Below, piece by piece: positions 26,399 through 37,407 of a stretch of 43,276 nt of DNA. The number at the start of each line of letters is the position of its first letter. Position 1 is the stretch's first letter. The position numbers and the translations under genes are program-made. The notes below the pieces were generated by a model, which worked only from the letters and a program-made list of their open reading frames with translations, did no database searches and had not been told where the DNA came from. This DNA comes from Heterostelium multicystogenum (Eukaryota > Evosea > Eumycetozoa > Acytosteliales > Acytosteliaceae). The stretch is from assembly GCA_003667245.1 (NCBI GenBank), contig RCNN01000207.1:1-43276 (forward strand). Direction: 5' to 3'.

Positions 26399-27550
26399 GT
26401 GATTTTTACAATACTATCTACTAGAGCATCTGAGTTATATAGGTATTACCTTTTTTTGTAAATCTTATGATTCAAATATTACTAATTAAAGCTCTGTTCC
26501 CCAACAACATTATCATCATTCATTTGGAAATCAATTTGTTTTCAATTAATCATTATCATTCCATCTAACTACTACTACTACTACTGTGATCACCATCATT
26601 ACCTTAAACAACATGAACAACAACAACAAAGTGGAGTCGTCAATGGAATAATGATTTCAACGGAGAAACACCATCCCTCGCCACCACACTATAGGTAGGT
26701 AGTCTACCTAGTCTCATCCAACATTATAATGATGAATCTCATTATTCTACACTTGGTAAATTAAACTACTTATAATTTATCATAGATCAATTAAAACTAA
26801 ATCAAACTAAGCAAACAACAACATTGATTGATTGATTGGTAGTTTGATTTGATGATTTTATGCAAAGAAGGGTAAGTGAGATGATAGTAGAATGGCTTAT
26901 ATTAACGATCAATCTAATGCATTCATTCATCCATCTATCTTAAAATTATAATCTTTTAATATTGCAAATATTCAGTATTACTCATCAAATTGAAAGACAA
27001 AAAGACAAAGATGGTGTACCCACCATATCTAAATTATTTTAATCTATTTTTATTTGAGAATAGAATGGTAAAAACACACACACCCGTTTGCTAACCAGTG
27101 ATAAAAAATTTAAAAGGTATCTGTTTTTCTTTTTTTTTAAAACTTGATCTTTTTAGGATGTATTATTAAAAAAACCAATTCAATAACACAACAACAATAG
27201 TGGTTACATTATGTTTTTAATAACAACAATTGTTGTAGCATTATCATAAACAAACAATCTACTTTATTTAATAATCATTATTATCATTATTATCATTATT
27301 AGCAACAACAACAATAACAATAACAACAATAATAACAATAACAAATTAGTAACAGATTAATCATCAAGCCAGTTAGTTTAGTATAGATTGATATTTTTAT
27401 ATATTTTCTAACATAAGTTATATATGTTTAGATATACATATTTATATTCTACCTATTATTATTAGTTCAGTTTGTTATAACATTAGGATAGTTACATTGG
27501 TTATATCAAGTTTGTTTATTACTAGTAGTAAATATTAGAAACAGGCAGTA
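26399..27550. other. Divergent promoter region
   Basis: Spacer between the minus-strand MTLF gene and the plus-strand kinase. It contains CA-rich and TAA-rich stretches (27190-27360), a short palindrome AGGTAGTCTACCT (about 26697-26709), and ATTATC repeats (27275-27300). A short ATG frame near 26631 is too small to support. No gene seen. Confidence 0.45.
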
Positions 27551-29737
27551 ATGAGCTCATCAAAGAATAGAAAGAGCGGTGGAAGCGATAAGAGTGGAGA
27601 TGGGGTTATTGATAAAAGTGATTTGGATCAGCTGACTTTAGAGGACAGTGCTGTTGATAATGGAAGTGGTGACGAAGATCAAATGAACAACAATCATTAT
27701 GAAAATGGTGTATACATGCCCGCTATGTCGAATTTACCACCATTGAACTTTTCAGAGTCAAGGAGCAAAAAGACATCAATGACATCGTCATTGAAAAAAT
27801 ATGATTGGTCCATACGTAATTGGTGAAATGATCGGAAAAGGTGGTTTTGCCACAGTATTCAAAGGACTGAATACACAAACAGGTGACTTTGTGGCAATTA
27901 AGAGATTTGACAAATCAAAGATATCAAAAGAACAACATTCAAGCGTTATGGTAACTATTGTTCTCGATAATAGCTATGGTTGTGAGGTATTAACCTCTTA
28001 ATAATAGGTGGAGTTGGATTTCCTACAGAAATTTAAACATGATAATATAGTTAGTGTGCTTGGTAAAGATGAAAATGAAACATATATTTATTTGATATTA
28101 GAGTTTATGGAGAATGGATCACTGTCTAGCATAATGAATCAATTTGGTACATTCCCAGAGCCATTGGTTTCCAACTATGTAGAGCATATATTAAATGGTC
28201 TTATCTATTTGCACAATGAGAACATTATGCATCGTGATATTAAGGCTGCTAATATCCTAATTAACAAGATTGGAGATGCAAAGCTAGCTGATTTCAATGT
28301 AGCTGCTCAGATCAATGAGTCTGATAAACGTTATTCTGTAGTTGGTACACCCTACTGGATGGCACCTGAAGTAATTGAAATAAGTGGACATTGCCAAGTC
28401 TCTGATATTTGGTCTGTTGGATGTACTATCATTGAACTTTTAACTGGATCACCACCCTATTATAATCATAATCCAATGGCTGCAATGTTTCGAATCGTTC
28501 AAGATGAAAGACCACCTTATCCGAAGAATATATCACCAGTATGTAAATTTGCTTTTTTACATTGTCATTAATTCTAATGGATTGATATTATAGGAATTGA
28601 AAGAGTTTTTAGATAGATGTTTTGTTAAATCAGTTGAAGAAAGAGCTTCTGCCAAAGAGTTAATTAATCATCATTGGATTGCTAAATACAAGTCAAATCG
28701 ATCATCAATGATTAATCCTAGAGCATCCAATGTAATGGATCATATTTCAAAGACACTCAGTGCATTCAACTCTAAAACAGGAGAAAGCAGCAACAGCAAT
28801 AGCCCAATGAGTTCATCTCCAAATGTACATCAATCTTACCTTGAAAATGTAAATGAGAATCATTTCGCTTCAGATGATGAAAAATCCAATACTATAGCAA
28901 TTCGACCACCATCTATCAATGCCTCACAAGATAATGAGGAATTAAAGAAATTAACCGTAATTATCAAATTGTTATTTCTCAATACATCAAGATCACTAAC
29001 ATGTTATTTAGATGGAGAATAATTTATTGAAACATAGAATCAAAGAGTTGGAAAAAGAATCAAAGAAGGAGAAAGAAAAAGCAGAAGAATATGAAAGAAA
29101 GTATAAAGAGATTTTGCTGAGTTCAATGCATTACATATATATTGTGGATAGCTCCATGAACATCAATCAGAATGGATCTGTTAATATGCAAACCATCTCA
29201 CAAGAAGTTACACATCTGAGGAATGCAATGAGAGATCAATTGAATCGGAATACTATCAAGCCTATCCTAATTATAATTTGGTACCAAGATTTATTGAAAG
29301 AGTGAGTTAATATTGTAAATATTGAATCTTTTATACATTCTAACCAATCAATGAAAATTTAATAGAGATTAACCAGAGATACATTAATCAATTTGCCAAA
29401 GAAATCTATCGAAACTCAAAAGAAGGAGAAAAAGAAAGCAGAGAAAAAAGAAAAAGAAAAATTAGAAAAGGAAAAGAAAGAAAAGGAAAAGTTGGAAAAG
29501 ATTAATCAAGAGAAAAAGAAATCAGGTTCATCATTTAATATATCCCCAGAGTTCAAAGCAGAATCGTTATCATCCCCCAACCTATTAAGCTCTCATCGAA
29601 ACACAGGACCAACTGGATCTGACAAAACAGCACACAAAAGAATACCCTCCAAGAATCAGCTTATTAATCAAGAGTTATCACATGTACTATCTCAACAGAA
29701 TTTCAAATTAAATAGTATTAACAGTGTTCATAAATAA
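27551..29737 (+). CDS. Cdc7/SepA/MAP3K-epsilon-like serine/threonine kinase
   Basis: A STE-group kinase related to the septation kinases SepA/Cdc7 and plant MAP3K-epsilon. After an acidic N-terminus the kinase domain begins YVIGEMIGKGGFATVFKGL (glycine loop) and VAIKRF (ATP lysine). It continues YIYLILEFMENGSLSSI, IMHRDIKAANIL (catalytic HRD) and GTPYWMAPEVIE, then SDIWSVGCTIIELLTGSPPY. Where DFG is expected the sequence is DFN (KLADFNVAAQI). Introns: 27951-28007, 28539-28593, 28957-29011 and one at about 29293-29365. The C-terminus has a coiled coil (LLKHRIKELEKESKKEKEKA), EYYQAYPNYNLVPRFIE in an alternative frame, and a Lys/Glu-rich helix (KEKEKLEKEKKEKEKLEK). Frame breaks near 27798 (A6 run) and 29255. 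Stop 29735-29737, convergent with the RBM28 gene 105 nt away. Confidence 0.85.
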
Positions 29738-29842
29738 CTTTAAAACAAAGTTATTTAATTTTGTATATTAATCCAATTGTTATTCATTATTTTCATTGAC
29801 CAAAATTTGGAAATATATCTTAAGTTTATTAAATGTAATATC

Positions 29843-32727
29843 TTAATAGTCAGTCCATCTCTTTTTCTTTTTATGTATGATCTCTGAATTTGGAACTGAA
29901 ACTAATCTGTTGTCTCCATCATCATCGTCTTCATCATCTGTATTCTTTCTCTTGTTATTAGTTTTCTTTGATACAGCTATTGATTGTTGTTGTTGTTGTT
30001 TCTTTAATTTCTTTAACATCTTTTCTTGTACATGTTGTGGTAATGCTACTTATCTTCTTCTTCTTTCTTTTGTTGTTGTTGTTTTTGTTGTTGATCATTC
30101 TTGTTGATAACATCTGGATTGATACCTGCTGATTGTAACTTTTCTCTCATCAAACGCTTTTTCTCACGTTGCTTGGCACCTCTTCCTTTTCCTTTCTCCT
30201 TGACAACACCATTTTCTTTTTCTTGTCTTTTCTTCTCTTTCTTTTCCTCAAGCATTTGTTTCTTTCTCTTTTCGTTATTAGCATTGATACGATCTTGAAT
30301 TTCTTTTTGTTTCTTGACAACACGTGCATCTTCAATTGAGAACTGAATGAAAGTTCTAAACTCTTTCTTTTCTTGGGATGTGAAAACCTTGGTGCTGTTA
30401 TTAAGTGAGTGAATAACATCTAAGGCTGCTTGTGATCCTCAAACTCGACGAATCCATATCCCTTTGATTTAGCTTTTCCATTAGCGTTGATTCTCTCTTT
30501 GTCCACTGCAACCTTGGCAAATAAAATCTTAGACTTATTGGACTTGGCTTTCAATGCCTTTTGACATGCAAACTTCAATTGTTTATCTGTTACGGAAAGT
30601 GGAAGGTTTCTGAAGCAAAGACGGGTTGGGAAACATAGTAGTTTGGATTAATCTTTAACTTATAGTTTGCCTCACGCTCAGCTATACTTCTCATATTCCA
30701 GTCCTTCTCTGTGAATTGCTGTCCAAGCTCTGATTGTTGCAAAACCTTTCCAACAAGCAGTAGGGCCTTATTCTTCTTGTCAACTTTGGCAACACGGTTT
30801 TCCTTGAGCTCTCCTGCCTTGTCGTGATCAACAGCAACATCTACAATCAAATTACGTCCATGAACCATGATACCTCCTTGGAGCAATGTAGATAAAGAAA
30901 AATCTTGTTTTTTCTCCATCTTGGCACGTTGTTTCTCTGAGTTCTTATTATCGGTTAAATCCTTTGTTGGATCAAAGAGATTGGTAACTTTGGCGGCTTC
31001 CAAAGCAGCGTTGGCACTCTTCTCTGACAAGTACTTAACGAAAGCTTTACCAGTTGGCTTTTCAGTTGTTGGATCAAGGACCAAACGACAGAATTTTAAC
31101 TTTCCAAACTCTGAGAATTTCTTTTCAAGATCCTCTTGAGTTGTCTCAAAACTAACATTTCTAATAAACAATGTTTTACCTTCTCCTACTTCCTTTTCTA
31201 AAATTATTAAACATAGTTAATTTACAATTTCTAGATGATCAAACAAAAAGGACTTACTATTCTTTTCCTTTTCAGCTAATCTTTCTTTTCTTTCTCTCTC
31301 GATACGATCTTGTTTGGTTTCATCGAAATCACCCATATCTTCATCATCCATATCCTCATCGTCCATGTCTTCCATTTGGTCTTCATCAAACTCTTCATCC
31401 ATTTCCATTCCATCTTCATCTTCTTCATTCTCAGAATTTTCATCTTCATCTTCTCCCTCAGCTTCTTCACCTTCATTTTCTTCTTCTCCATCACTTTCAA
31501 CATTGAAATTTTCTTTTTCTTCGTCACTGTCGAAGCTAACGGTTTTCTCGGTGGTTTCTTGTTCGGCCTCTTCAAGATTTTCGTCGTCGTCGTCACTATC
31601 TTCACCTTCCATCTCTTTCTTTTGTTGCTGTTCCTTTTCCAACTTTTCTTGTTCTTCTTTTTGTTTTTGCTCTTCTTGCTTAGACTTGATGTATGCTTTG
31701 TATGCTTCTTGTGGAATGGCCCAATCAATAGCAATGGGTCTACCATTCAAGTTTTGACCATTCAACTGGTCCATAGCCTTTTGTGCGCAATCTCTGGTGG
31801 TGAATAAAACGAAAGCAAATCCCTTTGATACTTGTTGATTATTCTCTGTTTGTTTGGTTGGTACTTTAATCCAAAGAATTTGACCGAACTTCTTGAAAGC
31901 CTCATTGACATGACTAATATTTGACTATTGCATTAAAAATGAACTATTAGTGATAGTCGAGTAGATTAAAAACTTGTATAACTTACAGTAAATGATAAAT
32001 TTCTAATAACCAACTCATGGGATAATAAAATGTTGGTTTCTTTGGCAAAAAGTAATGGCTTTCCATTATGTTTGAAAGTGGCTAATTTCTCGAGAATTTC
32101 ATTGGCACCTTTATCGTTCCAACAAAACACTCTGGTAGTGTTGTCGGAGAATGGAATCTTCTTAACAGAGTGAATTAAAGCTGGTTTTACCTTGAGTGAA
32201 GCAGCAAAGTCATTCTTATTGTCAATCTCATAGTTGTTGATAGCAATTGCTACATGCTGTTGTAGATGTGGTTGCTGTTGTAATTGTGCAACTATGACAG
32301 GCGATTGCTCTGTTGGTTCTTTCTTTACTTTAACCTCAGGTTCCTTTACTTTAGAAGCGGCGGTGCTTTCTTTTTTACTATAAACATTCTCTTCTTCATC
32401 TACAGGATTCTCTTTCTTAGATCTCTTGCTGCTGTTGTTACTACTCTGATCATCTTCTCTCTTTGGCTTGGCTTGCTCTACTCTGATTGATCTATTCTTG
32501 AATTTCTTTCCATTGAAAGTGTTGATAGCTTCCTTGGCATGATCGGCCAAAGCAAACCAAAGGAATGCATTACCGGAGCACTTGGTCTTGTCGTCTTTCT
32601 TTGTAACGATGAAACTACGCTTGATAGGTCCGACTTCAGAGAAGAACTCTTCGATCTCCTCCTTTGTTGTTTCAAAAGGCAAGTTACTAATGAAGATCTG
32701 CTTATTATCAATTATCTTCTCTGCCAT
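29843..32727 (-). CDS. RBM28: RBM28/Nop4-like nucleolar RNA-binding protein
   Basis: A large-subunit ribosome biogenesis factor with four RRMs. Exon 1 (31987-32727): RRM1 with QIFISNLPFET and GNAFLWFA, then basic linkers and the start of RRM2 (HELVIRNLSFT). Exon 2 (31258-31924): the rest of RRM2 (SKGFAFVLFTT, LNGRPIAIDWAI), then a very acidic tract (31320-31620, Glu/Asp with DEDMDDEDM repeats). Exon 3 from 31197: RRM3 (KTLFIRNVSFETTQEDLEKK, GKAFVKYLS) and RRM4 (RLCFRNLPLSVTDKQLKF, KGYGFVEFEDHKQ). A long basic tail includes QREKKRLMREKLQSAGINPD and poly-Gln, and the protein ends HKKKKRWTDY at 29843-29845. Introns are 31925-31986 and 31198-31257. Frame breaks at about 30605, 30437 and 30053 are one-base events. 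Acting with pre-60S particles in the nucleolus is family knowledge, not seen here. Confidence 0.88.
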
Positions 32728-34293
32728 GTTCTATCGTATAATATATCTATCAACAAATAATATATATTATTATAAAACAACAAATTAAAAATAATATTAA
32801 TATTATATCTATTTATTATTTAAAAAAACGACAATTCTTTCGTTTTTCATTTTGTAAAAAAAAATTAAAATTAAATTCAAATTAAATGTGATCAACAACA
32901 CCCTCATGCGGGAAAGTTGTTTTTACCTTTGTATTATCACTCTTCTAATTGCACCATCCTTTAAAATTCATTCTAACTAAATAGCATTTTAGTTAGTGAA
33001 ATTCAATTAACTCCCAGCAACAAAGAAAGTTTTATTCTCATTCTCAAAGAAATGATGTCACTATCATACATTAAAATATTGAATCATTGATGATTTGGTT
33101 GTCGATTCCTTGTTACCAAAAAATATTCCTTTCATTTAAAGGTCGCATTATCTTGAGAGTCATAAATATATATAAGTGAACTTATCAATTATTCATTGGT
33201 TTGATATGATTAGTATAAGTACAACTCAAAGAAAAATTGTACTCATTTTATCATGAGACAAAACTTTTACAATATCGAACTAATACCTGTACATGAAATA
33301 TAATGAAAAAATAGAAATGGAGCTACCTGGGATATTTCTATTTTGTTACACTAAGGATCTAACTAGAATTTGAAACCAACATTAATCCACTTTACTAAAT
33401 TACTTTACTACAGCAAACTCAAATCATAGCCAAGAAATCATAAAGCTATTATCCAACTAGCTATCTTCAAAAGTTAATTGGATCAATGACATAGTTCCAA
33501 TAAGAAGTGCGGCGAATTTCTTCGTACTTGTAATTGTCAACAAACTTTTTTGAAAGACAATTAAAAATAAGCTACTACTTCAATCTACACTGATAGCCTC
33601 GATACTTGAGATTACTTGTAAATTTATAGTTAAATAAATTGAAAGATAATAGCGTATATAATGAATATTTGTCATTGAAATTACAAAAAGAAACGAATTG
33701 GAAGATAAAGGAGATTGATAATATTAAAAAGATTAGTGAAAAAAAGATATTTTGACACAACAATGAACAGTTGGTCACCGTTTCACCTTTGATTGACATG
33801 GACGAAGAAAGCTGCAGTGCAAAAACTGTTCGCTTGACCAAATTACAAAAGTGAATGAATTAAATCCAATTTACAAATTAGAATTTTGTTTTTCTTTTTT
33901 CAAAAGTGCCTAACTTTTCACAACCCATTACTCATAATGATCATTTCTTGTGTAATTAATTAATTAAATGAAATCCTTTGGTGAACCGAATTTTGATTGA
34001 TAAAGCAATGGTTATTAGAACTTCCTTTGAGATTGACCAATCAAGAACACTCAAACAAATCATTAATACATAGATTAGTTTTGGTGATTGTCAATATTTA
34101 ATTTCTTGGAATGTATCTCAGTTGATAGAATCTATGAAATATGATGCTACAAAATGATTTGTTCTTCAATAAATTTATCAAAAAAAGGTATAAATACAAT
34201 GAAATTCCATTGTTATTTTCATTAATCAACAATCAAACATTCCAAACAAACAAATAATCTATATTTAATCAAATAGATAATTTAAGATAAATA
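32728..34293. other. Intergenic region between divergent genes
   Basis: About 1.6 kb of AT-rich DNA upstream of both the RBM28 and the propeller gene. An 88-codon open frame at 33575-33841 (-) is hydrophobic but has no family features, so I do not call it. The distal end holds the core promoter of the propeller gene. Confidence 0.45.
34189..34196 (+). promoter_or_regulatory. TATA box of the propeller gene
   Basis: TATAAATA about 98 nt upstream of the ATG at 34294, preceded by an A-rich run and followed by a leader rich in ATCAACAATC and AAACAAACAAA. This is the typical dictyostelid arrangement of a TATA box plus T/A tracts. Confidence 0.6.
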
Positions 34294-35175
34294 ATGAATT
34301 TCACTACTGAAACACTCACTGGTAAAGAAATTGGTATTTCTTATGCTCCTCAATTGCTTGACTCCAATGGAACTTTGTACATGATTCATCATGGTTATGC
34401 TAATAATGGTGAACTTTGGTACTCCACTACAAACAACTTGACTGACTGGAATAATGATGTCCGTATTATCAATAGTCAAGTTGTCTACTCTCCAACCGCT
34501 GTGAATTTCCAAAATTCAATTGTCATTATTCATCATGGTGGTTCTAATCTTAATGCAACTCCTAATAATGAACTCTATGTTGTCAAACTTTCTGGTGGTA
34601 ATATCACTAAGAATTCAATCTACATCTCCGGTGAAAATTATAAAATAAATAATTCACCATCTGCCACAGTATTCAATGGAAGAGTTTATGTAGCTTACCA
34701 TACCTTTAATCCAAGTGGAAAGTTGGCAGTGATTTCATCACCTGATTGTACCTACACAAACTGGACCTATAATATTCTTCCAGGTATTACCATTGAAGGA
34801 TCACCAGCAATCGAAGCTTTCAACAACAAACTCTACGTTGTATACCGTAGTCCATCATTAGGAAATGGATTGTATTTCATCAGTTCATCAGATGGAACTA
34901 CATGGACAGCACCAGCTCTCATCTCAAACACTCAAGCCAAAGGTGATCCAAGTTTAGCAGTTGCTGGTACCAAGTTAGTTTTGGCACATCTTCACCCAAG
35001 CAGTCCAAAGATTCACCTTGCCACACTTAATACCTCTGGTGTTTGGTCAAATGATCAAGTTCTCGCTACCTCTAATCCAATACAAGAACCAGGTGTTGGT
35101 TCTTTCAATGGAAAAGCTATTGTTGGATACGTATTGTCTACCGATGCTGACATGTATTATGTAAAAGAACTTTAA
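34294..35175 (+). CDS. Six-repeat sialidase-like beta-propeller protein
   Basis: One uninterrupted 293-residue frame with no introns. About six repeats of roughly 47 residues can be aligned: APQLLDSNGTLYMIHHGY, SPTAVNFQNSIVIIHHGG, SPSATVFNGRVYVAYHTF, SPAIEAFNNKLYVVYRSP, DPSLAVAGTKLVLAHLHP and PGVGSFNGKAIVGYVLS. Each is followed by a strand such as ELWYST or GLYFISSSDGTTW. The SPA...FNGKLYVVYR and SSDGTTWTAP pattern is that of sialidase/lectin-like propellers common in bacteria and seen in some amoebae and fungi. No signal peptide is visible (MNFTTETLTGKEIG), so it is probably cytosolic or non-classically exported. I see no catalytic sialidase residues, so a carbohydrate-binding role is more likely than an enzyme; this is inference. 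No indels are seen. Confidence 0.75.
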   Translation: MNFTTETLTGKEIGISYAPQLLDSNGTLYMIHHGYANNGELWYSTTNNLTDWNNDVRIINSQVVYSPTAVNFQNSIVIIHHGGSNLNATPNNELYVVKLSGGNITKNSIYISGENYKINNSPSATVFNGRVYVAYHTFNPSGKLAVISSPDCTYTNWTYNILPGITIEGSPAIEAFNNKLYVVYRSPSLGNGLYFISSSDGTTWTAPALISNTQAKGDPSLAVAGTKLVLAHLHPSSPKIHLATLNTSGVWSNDQVLATSNPIQEPGVGSFNGKAIVGYVLSTDADMYYVKEL

Positions 35176-35282
35176 ATCAGAATTGGCTCTTTTCATCCTA
35201 TCCTAACATTTCAATTGAAATGTAGATCAAAACATGAAAATAAAATAAGAAACTTGGAAAAATTAAAATAAATCATATTTTA

Positions 35283-35304
35283 AGAAATTCAAATTTGAAT
35301 TTCT
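35283..35304. repeat. Perfect 22-bp palindrome
   Basis: The sequence starting AGAAATTCAAA is its own reverse complement across all 22 positions. It lies about 110 nt after the propeller stop codon, where 3'-end formation is expected. It could be a protein-binding site or a 3'-end signal. Confidence 0.7.
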
Positions 35305-35331
35305 GAGCTACTCCAAAATTGGTACGTTCGG

Positions 35332-35415
35332 GATCCTTTTGAGGAGATAATTGAGAAGCCAGAAGATAATCTGTAAAATATCACCGAAGTCTTCGATGTC
35401 TCCTCTTTAAGGATC
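35332..35415. ncRNA. Candidate structured RNA (closed terminal stem)
   Basis: GATCCTT (35332-35338) pairs with AAGGATC (35409-35415). Then GAGGAGA (35341-35347) pairs with TCTCCTC (35399-35405), with a small internal loop between. This encloses a loop of about 51 nt. The two stems are exact and much more GC-rich than the surrounding spacer. A terminal stem joining the 5' and 3' ends is also a feature of small dictyostelid ncRNAs. I see no definite C/D or H/ACA box, no upstream snRNA-type promoter element I can prove, and the strand is undetermined. Confidence 0.35.
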
Positions 35416-35920
35416 ACGCAAAATTAATAGAGAGAATTTGGTGCGTGAAAAAATGTTTTCAACTAATGATCTAGATCTATGACTATGATTGTTGATTTCA
35501 ATCTGCAACACAACGATTCAAAATATATATTTAAACAATATTAAGATCACTTTGGAAGGTTTTGGAGGATGATTAATAAAACCGAATTTGTGAAAAAACA
35601 GCCTTTTTTTGTTTTTTGAATTATCAAAATTTTTTTGAATTTAGCAAAAAAAAAATTAATTCCTGAAATTTTAATAGTGTAAAATAAAAAATGAAAATTG
35701 TTGTTGTTTAGAATAAATTAAATAAACAAGTCCTTATTTAAAAAATCAAGTCTTGATTACTTCACACCAAACATCAATATTTAAATTCCTGAATAAATCC
35801 TTCAGGACTTGATTATTAAATTTATTGAAACCAAAGCTAAATATTTGCTTTAAATAAGAATGAGTGCACTGTTTCATTTAATTAATTATGTTCAAACTTT
35901 ACTAATATATATATATACAT

Positions 35921-37198
35921 ATGTCTCTTCATAATAAACCTTTTGTTATCGTTATTGGACATTGTGGAGTTGGAAAGTCTACTTTGGTTGGAAAAATTTC
36001 TGGATATGGAGGACTTGAGTCGGCAAGCTCAAGTAGTGCAACTAAGTCTACTGGAGTATATGCATGCAAAAGGTTGATTCTTTTTGACACTCCTGGAATC
36101 AACCCAAGATTTGATAAGTTGGTCCATGTCTATCATGTTGCTTTGGCATTCAATCTAGGTCCAGTCTCATTGATTCTTATATGTGTTGAGGCGCATGTTA
36201 GATTGGATACAACCATTGATTCTTTAAGAGAACATTTGGAGAGATTTGGAGACTTTGAGTCTATTATCTGCCCTTTGATCACCAAAATGGATACTGTCAC
36301 ATGGTCAGAAGCAGAGATGAAAAAAGCTTTGTTTGAAGATTTTGGTATTACTCGTGCCCTTTTTACCTCCATAACCAAGACTCCTCGAGACTTAGAAAAC
36401 GAAGTTTTTAACCAGTGTGGAGATACCAAGATTAGAGCATTTATTGATGAATCAAACTTCTTTAGATACTTCAAAATTGCTGACAATAATATCAAGATCC
36501 TTAGATTGACAAAGGCCTTAGTTAATCATTATGAAGGATGTGTCATGCACATCCAAGAGGTTTTGAAAAACACACCAGATAACCAAAAAATGGATCTAGT
36601 ATTTCAATTTCAGGAATTTATGCTTCAACAAATTACAAAGATGCAAAAAGTTTTGTCTGATGAATGCGGATTCAATTTTATTGGACCAAACAGAGGTATT
36701 GAGCTAGGACATATTGCGAATCTTACCAATCAACTAAAAGCCACACTTTATAGTATCCGGATGATGACATTAGGTTACACCTCCCAACATGGTGTTTCCA
36801 ATGCTAGAAAATGTCCTCATTGTGGTCTGGTTTGGTTCAAAGTAGATGGTTGTGATGGAAGAACTACTTGTGGAAATAGACCCTTTAATGCTGTTGAATC
36901 AAGAACAGTTCAGTTTGCCAACTATTCTTTTTCGGTTTATCCTGACCCATTCAAAGTAATACCCAATGGATTTACCAATCTATCTTGTCCACAATCATCT
37001 AACAAAGGTGTTGGTTGTGGAAAAGATATTATATGGAACCAAATGACTCCTGTTGCCCTTCCTGCTGAACTCACTGATTCATTAGCAGCTGTCAACACAG
37101 ATGATGTAAAAGATCTGCCATCAAATCTTGAAAAAACTTTATCAGACATAATTAACAATCTAAAAGGTTCCCAAACGATGAATGTTTATAACTGCTAA
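35921..37198 (+). CDS. P-loop GTPase fused to a cysteine-rich GCDG-TTCG module
   Basis: One uninterrupted 425-residue frame. The N-terminus is a G domain: G1 GHCGVGKST (13-21), G3 DTPG (56-59) and G4 TKMD (121-124), preceded by a beta-strand FVIVI. The layout suggests the TRAFAC/AIG1-like class. Middle helices (about 190-290) carry LVFQFQEFMLQQITKMQKVL. A C-terminal zinc-type module has CPHCGLVWFKVDGCDGRTTC, with C298, C301, C311 and C317, and a second pair at C356 and C366 (SCPQ...GCGKD). KVDGCD...TTCG resembles the zinc motif of IBR/RBR-like modules, in which Lys-x-x-Gly-Cys and T-x-C-G recur. There is no RING1, so E3 ligase activity is not supported. It is intron-free and indel-free. Function unknown; GTP-dependent sensing is a guess. 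Confidence 0.7.
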   Translation: MSLHNKPFVIVIGHCGVGKSTLVGKISGYGGLESASSSSATKSTGVYACKRLILFDTPGINPRFDKLVHVYHVALAFNLGPVSLILICVEAHVRLDTTIDSLREHLERFGDFESIICPLITKMDTVTWSEAEMKKALFEDFGITRALFTSITKTPRDLENEVFNQCGDTKIRAFIDESNFFRYFKIADNNIKILRLTKALVNHYEGCVMHIQEVLKNTPDNQKMDLVFQFQEFMLQQITKMQKVLSDECGFNFIGPNRGIELGHIANLTNQLKATLYSIRMMTLGYTSQHGVSNARKCPHCGLVWFKVDGCDGRTTCGNRPFNAVESRTVQFANYSFSVYPDPFKVIPNGFTNLSCPQSSNKGVGCGKDIIWNQMTPVALPAELTDSLAAVNTDDVKDLPSNLEKTLSDIINNLKGSQTMNVYNC

Positions 37199-37407
37199 TG
37201 CCACCTTAGCGATTGCAAACTCAAAAATTATTTGGTTGAACTTCGGCAAGCTCATCTATGCAGCAATCAATATTAAGAAAGTCAAAACAACAGATGAAAA
37301 CTAAGAACAATATAAATAATATAAGAATAAAATAATTCTCATAATAATTAATTAATATGGTAAAATAAAAAATAAATGAATTCTGTGATGTTTTGTAGAA
37401 AAGATAT

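Larger units (their letters stand above)
35176..35920. other. Intergenic region with two structured elements
   Basis: Contains a perfect palindrome (35283-35304), a long-stem hairpin candidate (35332-35415), and A/T-rich flanks. Near 35730-35830 the words AAGTCTTGATT and AGGACTTGATTATTAAATTTA partly repeat. A TATATATATACATA tract (about 35906-35919) lies just before the GTPase start. Confidence 0.5.

Noticed and set aside
31310..31807. Long open frames on the plus strand (165 and 147 residues), rich in Phe/Ile/Ser
   Set aside because: They are antisense to the acidic Glu/Asp tract and RRM2 of the RBM28 gene; composition is the mirror of GAA/GAT repeats.
33575..33841. Hydrophobic 88-residue minus-strand frame
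   Set aside because: Phe/Ile/Leu/Ser bias is what AT-rich spacer gives; no promoter, splice or family signal.
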